64,000 nucleotides of DNA from CAYPPG01 sp964412555 (lineage in GTDB: Bacteria; Hinthialibacterota; Hinthialibacteria; Hinthialibacterales; Hinthialibacteraceae): NCBI GenBank assembly GCA_964412555.1, contig CAYPPG010000010.1, positions 1 through 64,000 on the forward strand, written 5' to 3'. Shown in pieces: positions 42,749 to 52,444 of the stretch. A model generated the notes under the pieces. It searched no databases and was not told the origin of the DNA. It worked only from the letters and a program-made list of their open reading frames with translations. A program made the translations under genes and the position numbers. Within the stretch, counting starts at the first letter, position 1. Each line of letters starts with the position of its first letter.

Positions 42749-44050
42749 TCACTTCCGCGTATGCAAAGCTCGTTTCGCTGCCATATGCTTTGCTTCCAGA
42801 CCTTCTTTCCCCAATAACTTCACACGTTCAGGATTCGACAAAATATTGTTGATCATGCATTCCAGCTGATTGGTTTTTGAATTCTGAACAAAGAAGTATT
42901 CTGCAATCCAAAACTTGATGTCATTCCATTGTAAGGGTTCCTCTTTATACTTTTCCCGCAACTCCTGGAAGGGATCGTCTTTTCCCTTCGTCAGTTGCGG
43001 ATCCCGCTCTTGAAAGGCTTGAATCATTTGATCAGCGGTTAAGGGAAATCCGCCTTTCATGATCATGAGTTTCACTGCAGCGCACAACAATTCCATGTTT
43101 CGTTTGGAACAATCCGGACAGAGAATCGAAGTGAGTTCTCCGCGATTGTGAAGCCGCAACAATTCGAGGCTGGGCGGAAAGAGGGTCTCACAGCGAAAAC
43201 AAGAGACGGTGGCTCCGATGTTTAACTTTCCATACCGTGACAAGGTCGTTCGTTGGGAGTCTCTTTCTGTCCATTGCGATTCATCATTCATGTTTGAATA
43301 AGCCGATTCGGAGGTTGTTTTTTTCCCCTCGTTTTCCGAGTGGGAAAAACAAGTACCGTCCCAAAATCCAATATCTTTCAGCCCCTTCAATCTCGTAATA
43401 TGTCTGGACGTCAATTGTGTGCCGGAGGGATAGATTACACGGCCATCCTTCATGCACAGGTCTCGCGATAAAACCAAATTTTCCGGGATCTCATCATAAC
43501 GATATACCTTTTCTCCTTCAGCCGGTTGTGGTGTTTCATCCGTCGGGGAAGAGGTGGGTGTCTTTTCATCCAGAAGATTGGCGACGGGTGTGTTCACGTC
43601 GATTTTTTCATATTCCTGTGGTTCACGAAGCCAACTTTCTTTTGTTAGATCTTCTTCCAAAATATTTTCCAACCGGCGGACAAGTGTTCCCTTATTTGCC
43701 GGTTTTAACAAGAAAGTATTGACATCAAGTTGAATGGCCAAACCGACAAGGCTTTCATCACCGAATCCTGTCAGCATCGCCACCGGCAGATCGCGGCGGA
43801 TGCTGTTTTTTCCTGTTCGGATGGATTTCAACAGTTGCAATCCATTCATTTCGGGCATTTTGAAATCGGAAATGACACAATCCACCGGCTTGCTATTGTC
43901 TTCGAGAACGTTCAATGCCTCCAGTCCGTTCGATGCAAAATAGGTGTTCTTGCAACCCAAATTCTGCAAGATGCCTAAAACGCTCAATCGGCAAAGTCGA
44001 ACGTCGTCGACGATAAGAAAAGAATATTTCGGCCAATTTAATTTTGACAT
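42749..44050 (-). CDS. Response regulator with zinc-ribbon-like C-terminal part
   Basis: ATG 44050 (TTG 44056 is a weaker alternative) gives 433 residues. The receiver domain (about 10-130) has FLIVDDVRLCRLSV, the phospho-acceptor Asp in VDCVISDFKMPEMNG (about 60), VAMLTGFG and LLKPANKGTLVRRL. The middle (180-245) contains YDEIPENLVLSRDL and HITRLKGLKDIG, like the N-terminal part of some HD-GYP neighbours. A four-Cys set CFRCETLFPPS and CPDCSKRN (about 275-312) suggests a zinc ribbon. No DNA-binding or enzymatic output is recognised. It is downstream of the hybrid kinase at 44092, same strand, and probably receives signals from it. Confidence 0.8.
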   Translation of the reverse strand: MSKLNWPKYSFLIVDDVRLCRLSVLGILQNLGCKNTYFASNGLEALNVLEDNSKPVDCVISDFKMPEMNGLQLLKSIRTGKNSIRRDLPVAMLTGFGDESLVGLAIQLDVNTFLLKPANKGTLVRRLENILEEDLTKESWLREPQEYEKIDVNTPVANLLDEKTPTSSPTDETPQPAEGEKVYRYDEIPENLVLSRDLCMKDGRVIYPSGTQLTSRHITRLKGLKDIGFWDGTCFSHSENEGKKTTSESAYSNMNDESQWTERDSQRTTLSRYGKLNIGATVSCFRCETLFPPSLELLRLHNRGELTSILCPDCSKRNMELLCAAVKLMIMKGGFPLTADQMIQAFQERDPQLTKGKDDPFQELREKYKEEPLQWNDIKFWIAEYFFVQNSKTNQLECMINNILSNPERVKLLGKEGLEAKHMAAKRALHTRK

Positions 44051-44091
44051 ATCCAATTCACATCCTATCTAGTTTGCAGGATAGATATAGT

Positions 44092-46863
44092 TCATCCGGC
44101 ATTCTGTATTTCTTCTTGAAAATGATTCAGTGCATTTCCCAATTGGTTCAATTCAAACTCCAGTTTTTCCAACGCGGCGGTTGATCCTTCAAGGGTGTTT
44201 TCTTTGCCCATTCGTTCAAGGACATAGGCGGCGGCATGAGCACGTTTGGCTTCGAAAACTCCCACAGCGCCTTTTAAGGCATGGGCTTGTTCATCCAACA
44301 TTTTGCTGTCACGCTGATCGATTGCCTGTTTGACATTTTCCAGCATGGCGGGGACGTCGTTATTGTACATTTCAATTAACTCGTGAATGATGGCTTGATT
44401 TTCCCCATACGATTCCAAGAACGCTTGTTTGTCAAATTGTTCCACGTCGGATTCTGATTCTTCCGCAGTTTCATTACGATCTATGGGGATTTCGGTTGCC
44501 GGTTCGTTTTCATCGGAACTATCGAGGACGGATAGGATTGCTTCTTTTAATTTTTCGGATTTGATCGGTTTGGAAATATACCCGTCCATACCCGCTTCCA
44601 AACATCGCTCTTCATCACCTTTCATGGCATTGGCGGTCATGGCAATGATGGGGAGATGTATTCCCGTTTCTTGTTCTATTTCTCGAATTTTCTTTGTGGC
44701 AGTAAAACCGTCCATGACCGGCATTTGGATATCCATAAAAATGACATCGAAGGAATTGTTTTCTAACAGATCGAGCGCTTCTTGTCCGTGGGAGGCAGTC
44801 TCCACTTCATGTCCCCACATTTCACTCAAGATTCCATTCGCAACGCGCTGATTGATGGGATTGTCTTCCACGAGAAGAATCCGGAGGGGGTGATCGGTTT
44901 TCCAATGCGATGTATCTGTATGTTTGTCGATTTGTTTTTCGGGTTTTACTGGTTTTCCACAAATGGTCAATATGGCATTGAATAATTCCGACTGTTTGAT
45001 CGGTTTGAGCAAGACCGATTCGATCCCGACTTTTCGATATTCATCTTCTTTGATAAACATGCAGGAAGAGGACAACATCAATATTTTGGCTGTTGAAAAA
45101 TGAGGATTCGATTTCACTTTTTCCGCTAAACCGACACCGTCCATGCCCGGCATGTTGTAGTCGGTGATAATGAGGGGATAGTTTTCCCCGAAAGCAACCG
45201 CTTTTTCCAATTCCATCAGCGCAAAAAATGCATCTTTAGCGAGTATGGGTTTCATTCCCCAATTTGCAGTCATTTCTTGAAGGATCATAAGATTGGTATC
45301 GTTGTCATCGACGAGTAAGACGGGCATATTTTGCAAATCCACATCGAGTGGGTACTGTTTTTCGAGGGAATCTTTTTGCATTTGCAAACGAACGGTGAAA
45401 TGAAAAACGCTCCCAGGATTGCCATCCGCATTTTGGATGGCGGGATTTGGACTTTCCACCCATATTTCTCCATTCATTTTTCCAACCAATTGAGCGGAGA
45501 TAGCCAATCCCAAACCGGTACCACCATATTTGCGGGTAGTGGAGCTATCCGCTTGCTCGAATTCACGAAAGATTTTTTGCTGTTGTTCTTTGGGAATACC
45601 GATGCCGGTATCGGCAATCTTACAGTGCAAGGTAATCTCATCATCGACAATTTCAGTTGTTTCAACCGAGATACAGACTTCTCCTTTCTCTGTAAATTTA
45701 ATCGAATTACCTGCCAGATTGATGATAACTTGCCGTAACCGTGTGGCATCTCCGATCAGGGCATCGGGGACATCCGAAGCAATATGGCAGAGGAGTTCGA
45801 TATCTTTTTCGTGTGCTCGGACTGCGAGCGTCCGTGCGGTATCGTGCATCATATCCCGGAGTTCGAATTCGAATGGATTGATTTCAAATTTGCCGGCTTC
45901 AATCTTAGAAAAATCCAAAATATCATTGATGATTTGGAGAAGAGAATTGGCCGAGTCTTTGACATACAAAAGATTTTCCCGTTGTTTGGGTGTCATATCC
46001 ATATTTAAGGTGATATCGGTCAAACCGATAATGCCGTTCATGGGAGTGCGAATTTCATGGCTCATATTGGCCAGGAAATCACTCTTGGCACGATTGGCTT
46101 CCTCTGCTTGCTGTTTGGCTTTTTGTAACGCTTCATTGGAGTGATTCAATTCAAGGGTTCGTCGCTGAACGCGGCCTTCCAAATCAATCGTGAGGGCGGT
46201 CAGCTCTCGATTGATCCGAATAAAGCGGGAGGCAAGATATATAGACGCTCCGAGGATGACCAACACCGTCAACAGGGAATTTTGGAATATGGAACTTTCC
46301 ATACTTGAAATCGCCGCTTCTGTTTGCTCTCGTGCATTCGTCAGTGAATCGGTCGAGAAGCGGAAATAACTGATTCCGCCGATTTCGCCGATTGTCCACT
46401 CTGTATGACACCGAATGCAATCCCGTTGATTTTGATGGGGTTGAAAGATTTCAATCGCCCCGTCTTCATAGCGAAGAATCATTTCTCCTTTCTTGAACAG
46501 GTGGTCGTGAAGGTCCTGGGGAAGTTTTTTTTCAAGAAACGTGGGATCGGAAGAATGAGTCACATTGCCGCTTCGGTCGAAAAGAGAAAATTCCAACAAG
46601 CCTTCCACAGAGCGTTGCGCTTGGAGCAGTTTTGTAAATTTTTCCATTTCTCCCCTCTGCAACGAGCCGGCTGTCGCTCGTTCCACGGAATGGAAAATAT
46701 TTTTTGCATTTCTCTCTTCGTTTCCTTGAATAATTTCAATATTTTTTTGTGCGAAATCATTGATATGATTGATGACACTGTTGAACAGAAGAAATTGGGA
46801 GACGGCGACGACGATAATCAATCCCAAAAGTAGAGACAGAGTAAGGCCAGCGTGATGTTTCAT
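44092..46863 (-). CDS. Hybrid sensor histidine kinase with periplasmic heme-binding CxxCH
   Basis: From ATG 46863 (AAGGGAAT upstream) the protein has 923 residues. Domain order: membrane helix (about 10-30), a periplasmic sensor (30-200) with RDCIRCHTEW (CxxCH, about 148-155, a c-type heme site) and GEIGGISYFRFS, then a second membrane helix (SLLTVLVILGASIYL). A coiled coil leads to HisKA (FLANMSHEIRTPMNGIIG, about 264-281) and the HATPase (NLAGNSIKF and GTGLGLAIS). REC1 (VLLVDDNDTNL, TDYNMPGMDG), REC2 (ILLVEDNPINQ, MDIQMPVMDG) and a C-terminal HPt domain (AHALKGAVG, about 860-870) follow. It probably senses redox state or gas through heme. The response regulator at 42749 is the likely partner. 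Confidence 0.93.
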   Translation of the reverse strand: MKHHAGLTLSLLLGLIIVVAVSQFLLFNSVINHINDFAQKNIEIIQGNEERNAKNIFHSVERATAGSLQRGEMEKFTKLLQAQRSVEGLLEFSLFDRSGNVTHSSDPTFLEKKLPQDLHDHLFKKGEMILRYEDGAIEIFQPHQNQRDCIRCHTEWTIGEIGGISYFRFSTDSLTNAREQTEAAISSMESSIFQNSLLTVLVILGASIYLASRFIRINRELTALTIDLEGRVQRRTLELNHSNEALQKAKQQAEEANRAKSDFLANMSHEIRTPMNGIIGLTDITLNMDMTPKQRENLLYVKDSANSLLQIINDILDFSKIEAGKFEINPFEFELRDMMHDTARTLAVRAHEKDIELLCHIASDVPDALIGDATRLRQVIINLAGNSIKFTEKGEVCISVETTEIVDDEITLHCKIADTGIGIPKEQQQKIFREFEQADSSTTRKYGGTGLGLAISAQLVGKMNGEIWVESPNPAIQNADGNPGSVFHFTVRLQMQKDSLEKQYPLDVDLQNMPVLLVDDNDTNLMILQEMTANWGMKPILAKDAFFALMELEKAVAFGENYPLIITDYNMPGMDGVGLAEKVKSNPHFSTAKILMLSSSCMFIKEDEYRKVGIESVLLKPIKQSELFNAILTICGKPVKPEKQIDKHTDTSHWKTDHPLRILLVEDNPINQRVANGILSEMWGHEVETASHGQEALDLLENNSFDVIFMDIQMPVMDGFTATKKIREIEQETGIHLPIIAMTANAMKGDEERCLEAGMDGYISKPIKSEKLKEAILSVLDSSDENEPATEIPIDRNETAEESESDVEQFDKQAFLESYGENQAIIHELIEMYNNDVPAMLENVKQAIDQRDSKMLDEQAHALKGAVGVFEAKRAHAAAYVLERMGKENTLEGSTAALEKLEFELNQLGNALNHFQEEIQNAG

Positions 46864-46923
46864 ATTCCCTTCCATTTCTCTGCAAATGATATCGATTTAT
46901 ACTTATTGTAAGAGTATTGTGGA

Positions 46924-46969
46924 GTAGACCCCCGGTCTGCATCCGGATTCTGCAGACCAGAGGTCTGCA
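46924..46969. repeat. Palindromic repeats, GCAGACC family
   Basis: AGACCCCCGGTCT (about 46926-46938) and TGCAGACCAGAGGTCTGCA (46951-46969). The second is identical to 21691-21709. A third palindrome, AGCAGGCA/TGTCTGCTT, follows at 47008-47028. None carries a T-run. Confidence 0.65.
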
Positions 46970-47186
46970 CCACAACATATAGACGTTTCTATGAATATTC
47001 GGGTTGAGCAGGCATTTCTGTCTGCTTCTGCAAGCGGGGACGCTTACTTTACCCTTAGTGTTATTTCATATTCCGTTGACGGCCAAACTTCATTTTCTCA
47101 ACTTTGTATAGTGATTTCCAGAAAGAATGCATATCATCATATCAAAATAATATCCTATAAACATTATGAGGCAAATCCGATGAGCG

Positions 47187-47216
47187 TGAAGGGATAAGAA
47201 TTTTATCCCTTTTTTT
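47187..47216 (+). terminator. Rho-independent terminator before the ATP-grasp gene
   Basis: AAGGGATAA (47189-47197) pairs with TTATCCCTT (47203-47211) and is followed by seven Ts. It isolates the operon that starts at 47370. The short frame at 46991-47197 upstream is probably not a gene. Confidence 0.8.
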
Positions 47217-47369
47217 CTATTTCAGTTGGGTGAGACAACCCCATTATGGATTCAGGATATAATACCTTCACCGATATGGCAATCTTATCCTAAGAATTTT
47301 GTTGATATTGCCATCATGCTTCATTACAATGGGAAAATTACTTGTTATCGAAAAGATTGGATTGTTTGC

Positions 47370-49517
47370 ATGAAAGTTGCCATAGTTTACAACCGCGAAA
47401 GCCAGCGCGTGATCAACTTATTTGGGATTCCGAATCGGGAAAAATACGGTTTGGAAGCGATCAAGAGAATCTCCGATTCCCTGAAAAGAGGAGGCCATTC
47501 CGTAAAAGCCTTCGAGGGAGACAAGGATCTGATCGATAATCTTGAACATTTCATGCCCAGGGTTCTCAAAGGGGAATTGCCAGGAATGGTGTTCAATATT
47601 TCATACGGGATTCAAGGACAGGCTCGTTATACTCATGTGCCTTCCATTTTGGAAATGGTGGGGATTCCGTATGTCGGTTCCGGTCCTCTGGCTCATTCCT
47701 TGGCTCTCGATAAAGTCGTTTCGAAAATGATCTTTCAACAGCATGGTTTGCCTACTCCGGAATTTACGGTGCTTTACAGTCCTGATTTTGAATCCATTGA
47801 TCTTGAGTACCCGCTGATTGTCAAGCCCAAAAATGAAGCGGTGTCATTTGGGATTCGTATTGTGAATACTCTCGAAGAATTGCAGAAAGCGGCCAAGACT
47901 ATTTTCGATCATTTCCAGCAGCCTGTTTTAGTCGAGCGTTATATCGAAGGACGTGAAATCAATATTGGAATTCTCGGCAACAATCCACCGGAGGTGTTTG
48001 AACCCGTCGAAATTTTATTTGGGGAAGGCGGTACGCCCATTTATACATTCGAGGATAAAAAGCGTCTTTCCGGCCGGGAAATTTCGCATGCGTGTCCTGC
48101 TCCGGTTGGTGAAACATTGACATCCAAAGCGAAAGACGTTGCCCTTCAAGCTTTCAAGGTTCTCGGTTGTTATGATTGTGCACGTATCGATATGCGGATG
48201 GATCATGACGGCAATTTGTATATTTTGGAAATCAACAGTTTACCCAGTTTGGGTGAGCATGGTTCATATTTGATTGGTGCCGATCATGCAGGACTGGATT
48301 TTACTGCTGTGATTAACCGACTGGTGGACGTGGCGACTGCCCGCTATTTCGGAACCCCGACTCCGCCTCCGTTTACACGGACGAAACAGAAACCCGAAAA
48401 TACGATATTTTCGTTTCTGACACAACGGCGGGACCGGATAGAAGAGCGGCTGCGGCGGTGGATTCAAATCTCCAGCCGCACGGAGGACACGGTGGGAATC
48501 CACAATATCGTCAAAGAAGCAGATCAAATGTTCAAGGAAGTGAAAATGACCCCTGTTCCTTCTTTGACAGATGTTCCTGCGGTATGGACATGGCAGACCA
48601 AAGCGGGATTGGAGGGTGGAACGTTATTGGTCGGGCATTTCGATGTGCCCCTTGGCAGGGAAATTTCGTTTCAGTCTTTTCGGCGGGAACCCGAATGGCT
48701 GCATGGGGAAGGAATCGCTTTGTCCCGCGCCCCGATTACTATGCTGGAATATGCATTGCGTGCCCTGCATTCCACCCGCTTGCTGTCGAAAAAACGAATC
48801 GGTGTTCTTTTGTATGCCGATGAAGGACAAAATTGCCGCTACAGCACGGATGTGATCGAGGAAGCCGCGAAACAGGCCGCACGAGTTCTCGTTCTTCGCC
48901 CACGCATTCAGACGGATAGTCTTATTACAGAACGGAGAGGGCAGCGCACGTACCGTTTTGTCGTCGAAGGCCCTCCCCGCCGTGTGGACAAGAATGTGCG
49001 GAAACCGGGACCATTTCGCTGGGCAAGTTCGAAAATCAAAGCATTTTCAGAACTCAGTTCTCAAGAAAAACGGCTTTCGATCGCTGCGGTCGATGTCCAT
49101 ACAAGTTCTTATCCACTCATGCTTCCGCATCGTGTGACGGCAATGATACTTATGACCTATACGAATTTGAAATCCGCAAATGAAGCGGAAGAGCAGATGC
49201 GAAATTTGTTGAAAAAAAGTGAATTTTCATGGGAATTGGACTTGATTGCGGATCGGCCGCCTTTGAAGAAGCGCCGGATCAATACGAAATTGGCGAATGA
49301 GTTGATCGAAATCGCAAGAAGATGGGAAATTCCCTTACACAATGAATCTTCTGTTTTTCCATCTGTTGCGGGGTTGGTTCCCACGTCTGTTCCGGTCGTG
49401 TGTGGCGTTGGTCCGGTGGCTCACGATCTCTATACGCCGCGTGAATCGATCAGCCGGATCAGTTTGCTTGAACGCACGTTGCTTCTTGCTCAATTTTTGG
49501 TTGAGAAGGAAGGATAA
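47370..49517 (+). CDS. ATP-grasp (Ddl-like) ligase fused to M20-like metallopeptidase
   Basis: ATG 47370 starts MKVAIVYN and gives 715 residues; an in-frame frame back to 47226 has no good ribosome site. Residues 1-325 are a D-Ala-D-Ala-ligase-like ATP-grasp protein: GIPYVGSG, PLIVKPKNEAVSFGI (about 151-165), VERYIEGREINIGILG, ARIDMRMDHDGNLYILEINSLPSL (metal and catalytic region, in part). Residues about 345-715 resemble M20-type exopeptidases: LLVGHFDVPLG (metal His and Asp), LYADEGQN, and the C-terminal HDLYTPRESISRISLLERTLLLAQ. One polypeptide thus carries both an amide-bond-making and an amide-bond-breaking domain. First gene of a three-gene operon. Substrate unknown. Confidence 0.88.
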   Translation: MKVAIVYNRESQRVINLFGIPNREKYGLEAIKRISDSLKRGGHSVKAFEGDKDLIDNLEHFMPRVLKGELPGMVFNISYGIQGQARYTHVPSILEMVGIPYVGSGPLAHSLALDKVVSKMIFQQHGLPTPEFTVLYSPDFESIDLEYPLIVKPKNEAVSFGIRIVNTLEELQKAAKTIFDHFQQPVLVERYIEGREINIGILGNNPPEVFEPVEILFGEGGTPIYTFEDKKRLSGREISHACPAPVGETLTSKAKDVALQAFKVLGCYDCARIDMRMDHDGNLYILEINSLPSLGEHGSYLIGADHAGLDFTAVINRLVDVATARYFGTPTPPPFTRTKQKPENTIFSFLTQRRDRIEERLRRWIQISSRTEDTVGIHNIVKEADQMFKEVKMTPVPSLTDVPAVWTWQTKAGLEGGTLLVGHFDVPLGREISFQSFRREPEWLHGEGIALSRAPITMLEYALRALHSTRLLSKKRIGVLLYADEGQNCRYSTDVIEEAAKQAARVLVLRPRIQTDSLITERRGQRTYRFVVEGPPRRVDKNVRKPGPFRWASSKIKAFSELSSQEKRLSIAAVDVHTSSYPLMLPHRVTAMILMTYTNLKSANEAEEQMRNLLKKSEFSWELDLIADRPPLKKRRINTKLANELIEIARRWEIPLHNESSVFPSVAGLVPTSVPVVCGVGPVAHDLYTPRESISRISLLERTLLLAQFLVEKEG

Positions 49518-49519
49518 GG

Positions 49520-51127
49520 ATGAACGCTGTCTCCATTCCGCTTGATACGAGAATCACAAATAAATCGGATGTGATCCGTTATCCCCAACGCTTGGCTGTT
49601 TCCCGTTTTGGGATGGTGTCTACGGCTCATTTTCATGCCACTGACGCAGCGGTGGAGATATTGACGGAAGGCGGGAACGCCATCGACGCCGCTGTCGCTG
49701 CGGCTTTTGCACTGGGAGTATGCGAACCGCAGGCTTCCGGTCTCGGTGGGCAGACGATGATGCTTTTTTATCATAAGGAGACCAACCGCACTCATGCACT
49801 GGATGGATCATCCCGTGCTCCGAATCGCGCAACTCCCGGTCTCCTTTCTTCCGATGAGTTGTTCAACGGACATCGGGCATCAACGATCCCAAGTACGCCG
49901 GTGGTTCTCGATTATGCTCGAACCAGATACGGGACACTGCCTCTCTCTCGTTTGTTAGAACCGGCGATTCGCTTGGCGGAGACCGGATTTGTCGTGAGCG
50001 AATTGCAACAGCGGTTATTTCATCGTGAACACAGCCGCTTACAGAACGGCACCGCGGCGTCTCTTTTTTTTAATAGTGAGGGAAAAGCCTTCAAAGCGGG
50101 GGATCTTTTCAAACAACCTGCTCTTGCGAATACCTTACGCCGATTATCTCAAAACGGCGTCGAAGATTTTTATTATGGTGAGATCGCACGGGAGATTTGT
50201 GAAGATATGGCGCAGCATGATGGATTGATACATCCGGACGATTTGGCTCAAATTCCCTGGCCGATCGAGCGCCGGCCATTGAGCGGCCGATTCGAAGGAC
50301 GGCGTATTTTGACTTTTCCTCCGCCCGGTGCCGGACGGCCTCTTATCGAGATGTTCAATATCATGAGTAATTTTCCAGCCAAACAGCGTGATCCGGATAC
50401 CCCGACAGGAGCCGTGCTGCTGGCTGAGGTTATCCGGCGGGCATTTTTGGATCGGCGCGACCGTCCTTTCGATCCGAATTTTTATCCGCAGGTCGAACAT
50501 AAAAGAATGCTCAGTCCCGACTACGCGAAACTAGTCACAAAACAAGTTCGCGCACGCATAAAACGGCACGGGGAAACCACTCATTTGACGGTGATGGATC
50601 GGTATGGCAATATCGTGGCGTTGACGCAATCGATCGAGCGGGTTTTTGGGGCTGCCGTAGCGGCGCCTTCTTTGGGTTTTTTATATAATAATTATATGAG
50701 CGCGTTCGAGTACAAAGATATAACCCATCCCTACTATCTTCGGCCGAATGCAGCGCCATGGGCAAGTGTGGCGCCGACTATTATTTTTCAGGGCCGGCGT
50801 CCGTGGTTGGCGCTTGGTTCGCCCGGGAGTGAACGAATCACCTCGACTATCCTGCAAATCCTGTTGCGTTTAGGAAAACAAACGCCGATGGATGCCGTAG
50901 CGGCGCCGCGTCTGCATTGCGATTTGAATGGGACGGTGCACCTCGAAGCTTCCCGCATGCGCAGTGATATTCCGGATACTCTGCGGAAGCGTGGTTTTAA
51001 AATAAAGGAGCGGGAACCGTTTTCGTTTTATTTGGGGTGTGTTCAATTGGTCCTTCGCGAGAAAAATGATTTTATCGGTGTCGCCGACCTTCGCCGCGAC
51101 GGTTCCGCTGGAGGACCGGTGGTATGA
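49520..51127 (+). CDS. Gamma-glutamyltransferase family protein
   Basis: The 535-residue protein starts two bases after the previous stop (AAGGATAAGG upstream). Family blocks: VSTAHFHATDAAVEILTEGGNAIDAAVAAA (in part), GLGGQTMMLFY, the nucleophile Thr in HGETTHLTVMDRYGNIVALTQSIERVFG (about residue 354, threonine after GET), and GSPGSERITSTILQ. Members hydrolyse or transfer gamma-glutamyl groups. Classical GGT has a signal peptide and is periplasmic; none is seen here, so it is probably cytoplasmic. It self-cleaves at the Thr to give two subunits. The operon suggests the substrate is a product of the upstream ligase. Confidence 0.9.
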   Translation: MNAVSIPLDTRITNKSDVIRYPQRLAVSRFGMVSTAHFHATDAAVEILTEGGNAIDAAVAAAFALGVCEPQASGLGGQTMMLFYHKETNRTHALDGSSRAPNRATPGLLSSDELFNGHRASTIPSTPVVLDYARTRYGTLPLSRLLEPAIRLAETGFVVSELQQRLFHREHSRLQNGTAASLFFNSEGKAFKAGDLFKQPALANTLRRLSQNGVEDFYYGEIAREICEDMAQHDGLIHPDDLAQIPWPIERRPLSGRFEGRRILTFPPPGAGRPLIEMFNIMSNFPAKQRDPDTPTGAVLLAEVIRRAFLDRRDRPFDPNFYPQVEHKRMLSPDYAKLVTKQVRARIKRHGETTHLTVMDRYGNIVALTQSIERVFGAAVAAPSLGFLYNNYMSAFEYKDITHPYYLRPNAAPWASVAPTIIFQGRRPWLALGSPGSERITSTILQILLRLGKQTPMDAVAAPRLHCDLNGTVHLEASRMRSDIPDTLRKRGFKIKEREPFSFYLGCVQLVLREKNDFIGVADLRRDGSAGGPVV

Positions 51128-51813
51128 CACTTCCTCTTTTGATTTCCAATCCGCATGCGGGGTGGAGTATACCCGATTTTGTCAAACCGTACTGCTGCTT
51201 GAATGAGCAGGATATTGCGGCAGACGGGGATGAGGGGGCGGCTATAATCTATGATCTCGCCCAGGATGTGCAAGCGTATGTTACTTCGGATATTGCTCGT
51301 GCCATCATCGATATGAATCGGGCGGAAAATGATCGCCGGCCGGACGGAGTCGTGAAAACGCATACCTGCTGGAATGTTCCGGTTTATGATCCGTTTCCTC
51401 CTGCAGAGATTGTCGAGGAGATACTTGACCGTTTTTATCGTCCCTATCATCGCCGATTGAGTGAATTGTCAAATCGTGTGCGATTGGGGATCGATTGCCA
51501 TACGATGACGGCAGCTGCACCGCCGATTGAAAGTGAGCCGGGAGAAAAACGTCCTTTTATATGTCTGAGTGATTGGAATAGCCGCTCTATATCTTCGGAA
51601 TGGATGGGTAATTTGGCGGATTGTTTTGCGGAAGCATTCGAGATCGATGTCTCGATCAATGATCCTTTTCAAGGTGGATATATTATCCAATCCCATTGCC
51701 GTGAATTGCCGTGGGTACAGTTGGAACTTTCCCGTGCGCCTTTTAACTCCTATTTGGAAAAGCGAAAGCGGATGTTGCAGGCTATGGAGTCTTTTTGCCG
51801 GAAGATGTTTTAA
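51124..51813 (+). CDS. N-formylglutamate amidohydrolase-like protein
   Basis: The 229-residue protein overlaps the gamma-glutamyltransferase stop by four bases (ATGA), a sign of translational coupling. The FGase family pattern is present: LISNPHAGWSIPDFV (about 6-20), DMNRAENDRRPDGVV (60-74), LGIDCHTMTAAAPP (about 118-131) and GGYIIQSHCRELPWVQLELSR (in part, about 178-198). Such enzymes cut N-formyl- or N-acyl-glutamate and other amide-linked products, usually with a metal. FGase, ATP-grasp, M20 and gamma-glutamyltransferase domains are known to co-occur in amidoligase clusters. The last gene of the operon. Confidence 0.85.
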   Translation: MTLPLLISNPHAGWSIPDFVKPYCCLNEQDIAADGDEGAAIIYDLAQDVQAYVTSDIARAIIDMNRAENDRRPDGVVKTHTCWNVPVYDPFPPAEIVEEILDRFYRPYHRRLSELSNRVRLGIDCHTMTAAAPPIESEPGEKRPFICLSDWNSRSISSEWMGNLADCFAEAFEIDVSINDPFQGGYIIQSHCRELPWVQLELSRAPFNSYLEKRKRMLQAMESFCRKMF

Positions 51814-51827
51814 TGTTCTGTTTCCTG

Positions 51828-52292
51828 TTAATTTTGTTTCTCGTTTTCTTCTTTTAAATACCGGGCTTGCTCGTATATTTTTTCCAACTCGCGGGCTAGG
51901 TCTTGCGCTCCTTTTTCTTTCAGTAATTGAACTGCAGGAGCGAGTTTGTCTTGGAGATTGTCTGGTGATACGGTGGGTTGGGCAGGGACTGTATCTGTGG
52001 CATTTTCGATTGCTTCCGATGGAAGTGTTTCTTGGGAAGTTGGATTTTCCTGTTGCTGTATCGCTACTTGTAAAGCGAGTTCCGGCAGGCGTTTTTTGAT
52101 ATCCTCCCCGAGTTTTTTAATGTCGTTTTGCAGTTCGGGAACTTTATCGCTAATGGAAATCAGAATGGATTCCAATTGGGAGACTTCTTTATCCGGTTCG
52201 CCCGATTCACGTTGTTGCTGCATGGTTATGTAAGCGGCAGCTAGTAAGCCTACGATCGTCAGTAAAATCAGCTTGCGCAGGAAGGACATCAT
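51828..52292 (-). CDS. Membrane-anchored coiled-coil protein, function unknown
   Basis: ATG 52292 (GGAGTCGAAAAG upstream; the next codon is also ATG) gives 154 residues. A membrane helix (about 4-22, LILLTIVGLLAAAYI) is followed by a charged, mostly helical region (about 40-70, ILISISDKVPELQNDIKKLGEDI) and a Pro/Thr/Gln-rich linker (about 80-110). A final helical segment ends ARYLKEENEKQN. It is convergent with the amidoligase operon. No family recognised. In style it is a single-pass protein with a cytoplasmic or periplasmic coiled coil. Confidence 0.6.
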   Translation of the reverse strand: MMSFLRKLILLTIVGLLAAAYITMQQQRESGEPDKEVSQLESILISISDKVPELQNDIKKLGEDIKKRLPELALQVAIQQQENPTSQETLPSEAIENATDTVPAQPTVSPDNLQDKLAPAVQLLKEKGAQDLARELEKIYEQARYLKEENEKQN

Positions 52293-52387
52293 CTTTTCGA
52301 CTCCGGTTAAACATGGTATGTTCATTATACTTATTATTTTGATACCGTAAGGTAGGGAAAAATATTTCAATTTTTCAGTTGGATGGC

Positions 52388-52412
52388 GAGGGCAGACTGA
52401 CGTCTTGCCCTC
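52388..52412. repeat. Dispersed palindrome, GACTGACGTC family
   Basis: GAGGGCA, loop with GACTGACGTCT, TGCCCTC. Shares its loop with 23525-23554 and is upstream of the PL22-like gene. Confidence 0.6.
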
Positions 52413-52444
52413 GGTACCCGCTATAAAAAGGGAAGGTGATGACG

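Noticed and set aside
46991..47197. 68-codon frame before the ATP-grasp gene
   Set aside because: No ribosome site, it covers palindromic repeats and runs into the terminator at 47187-47216; it is more likely intergenic.
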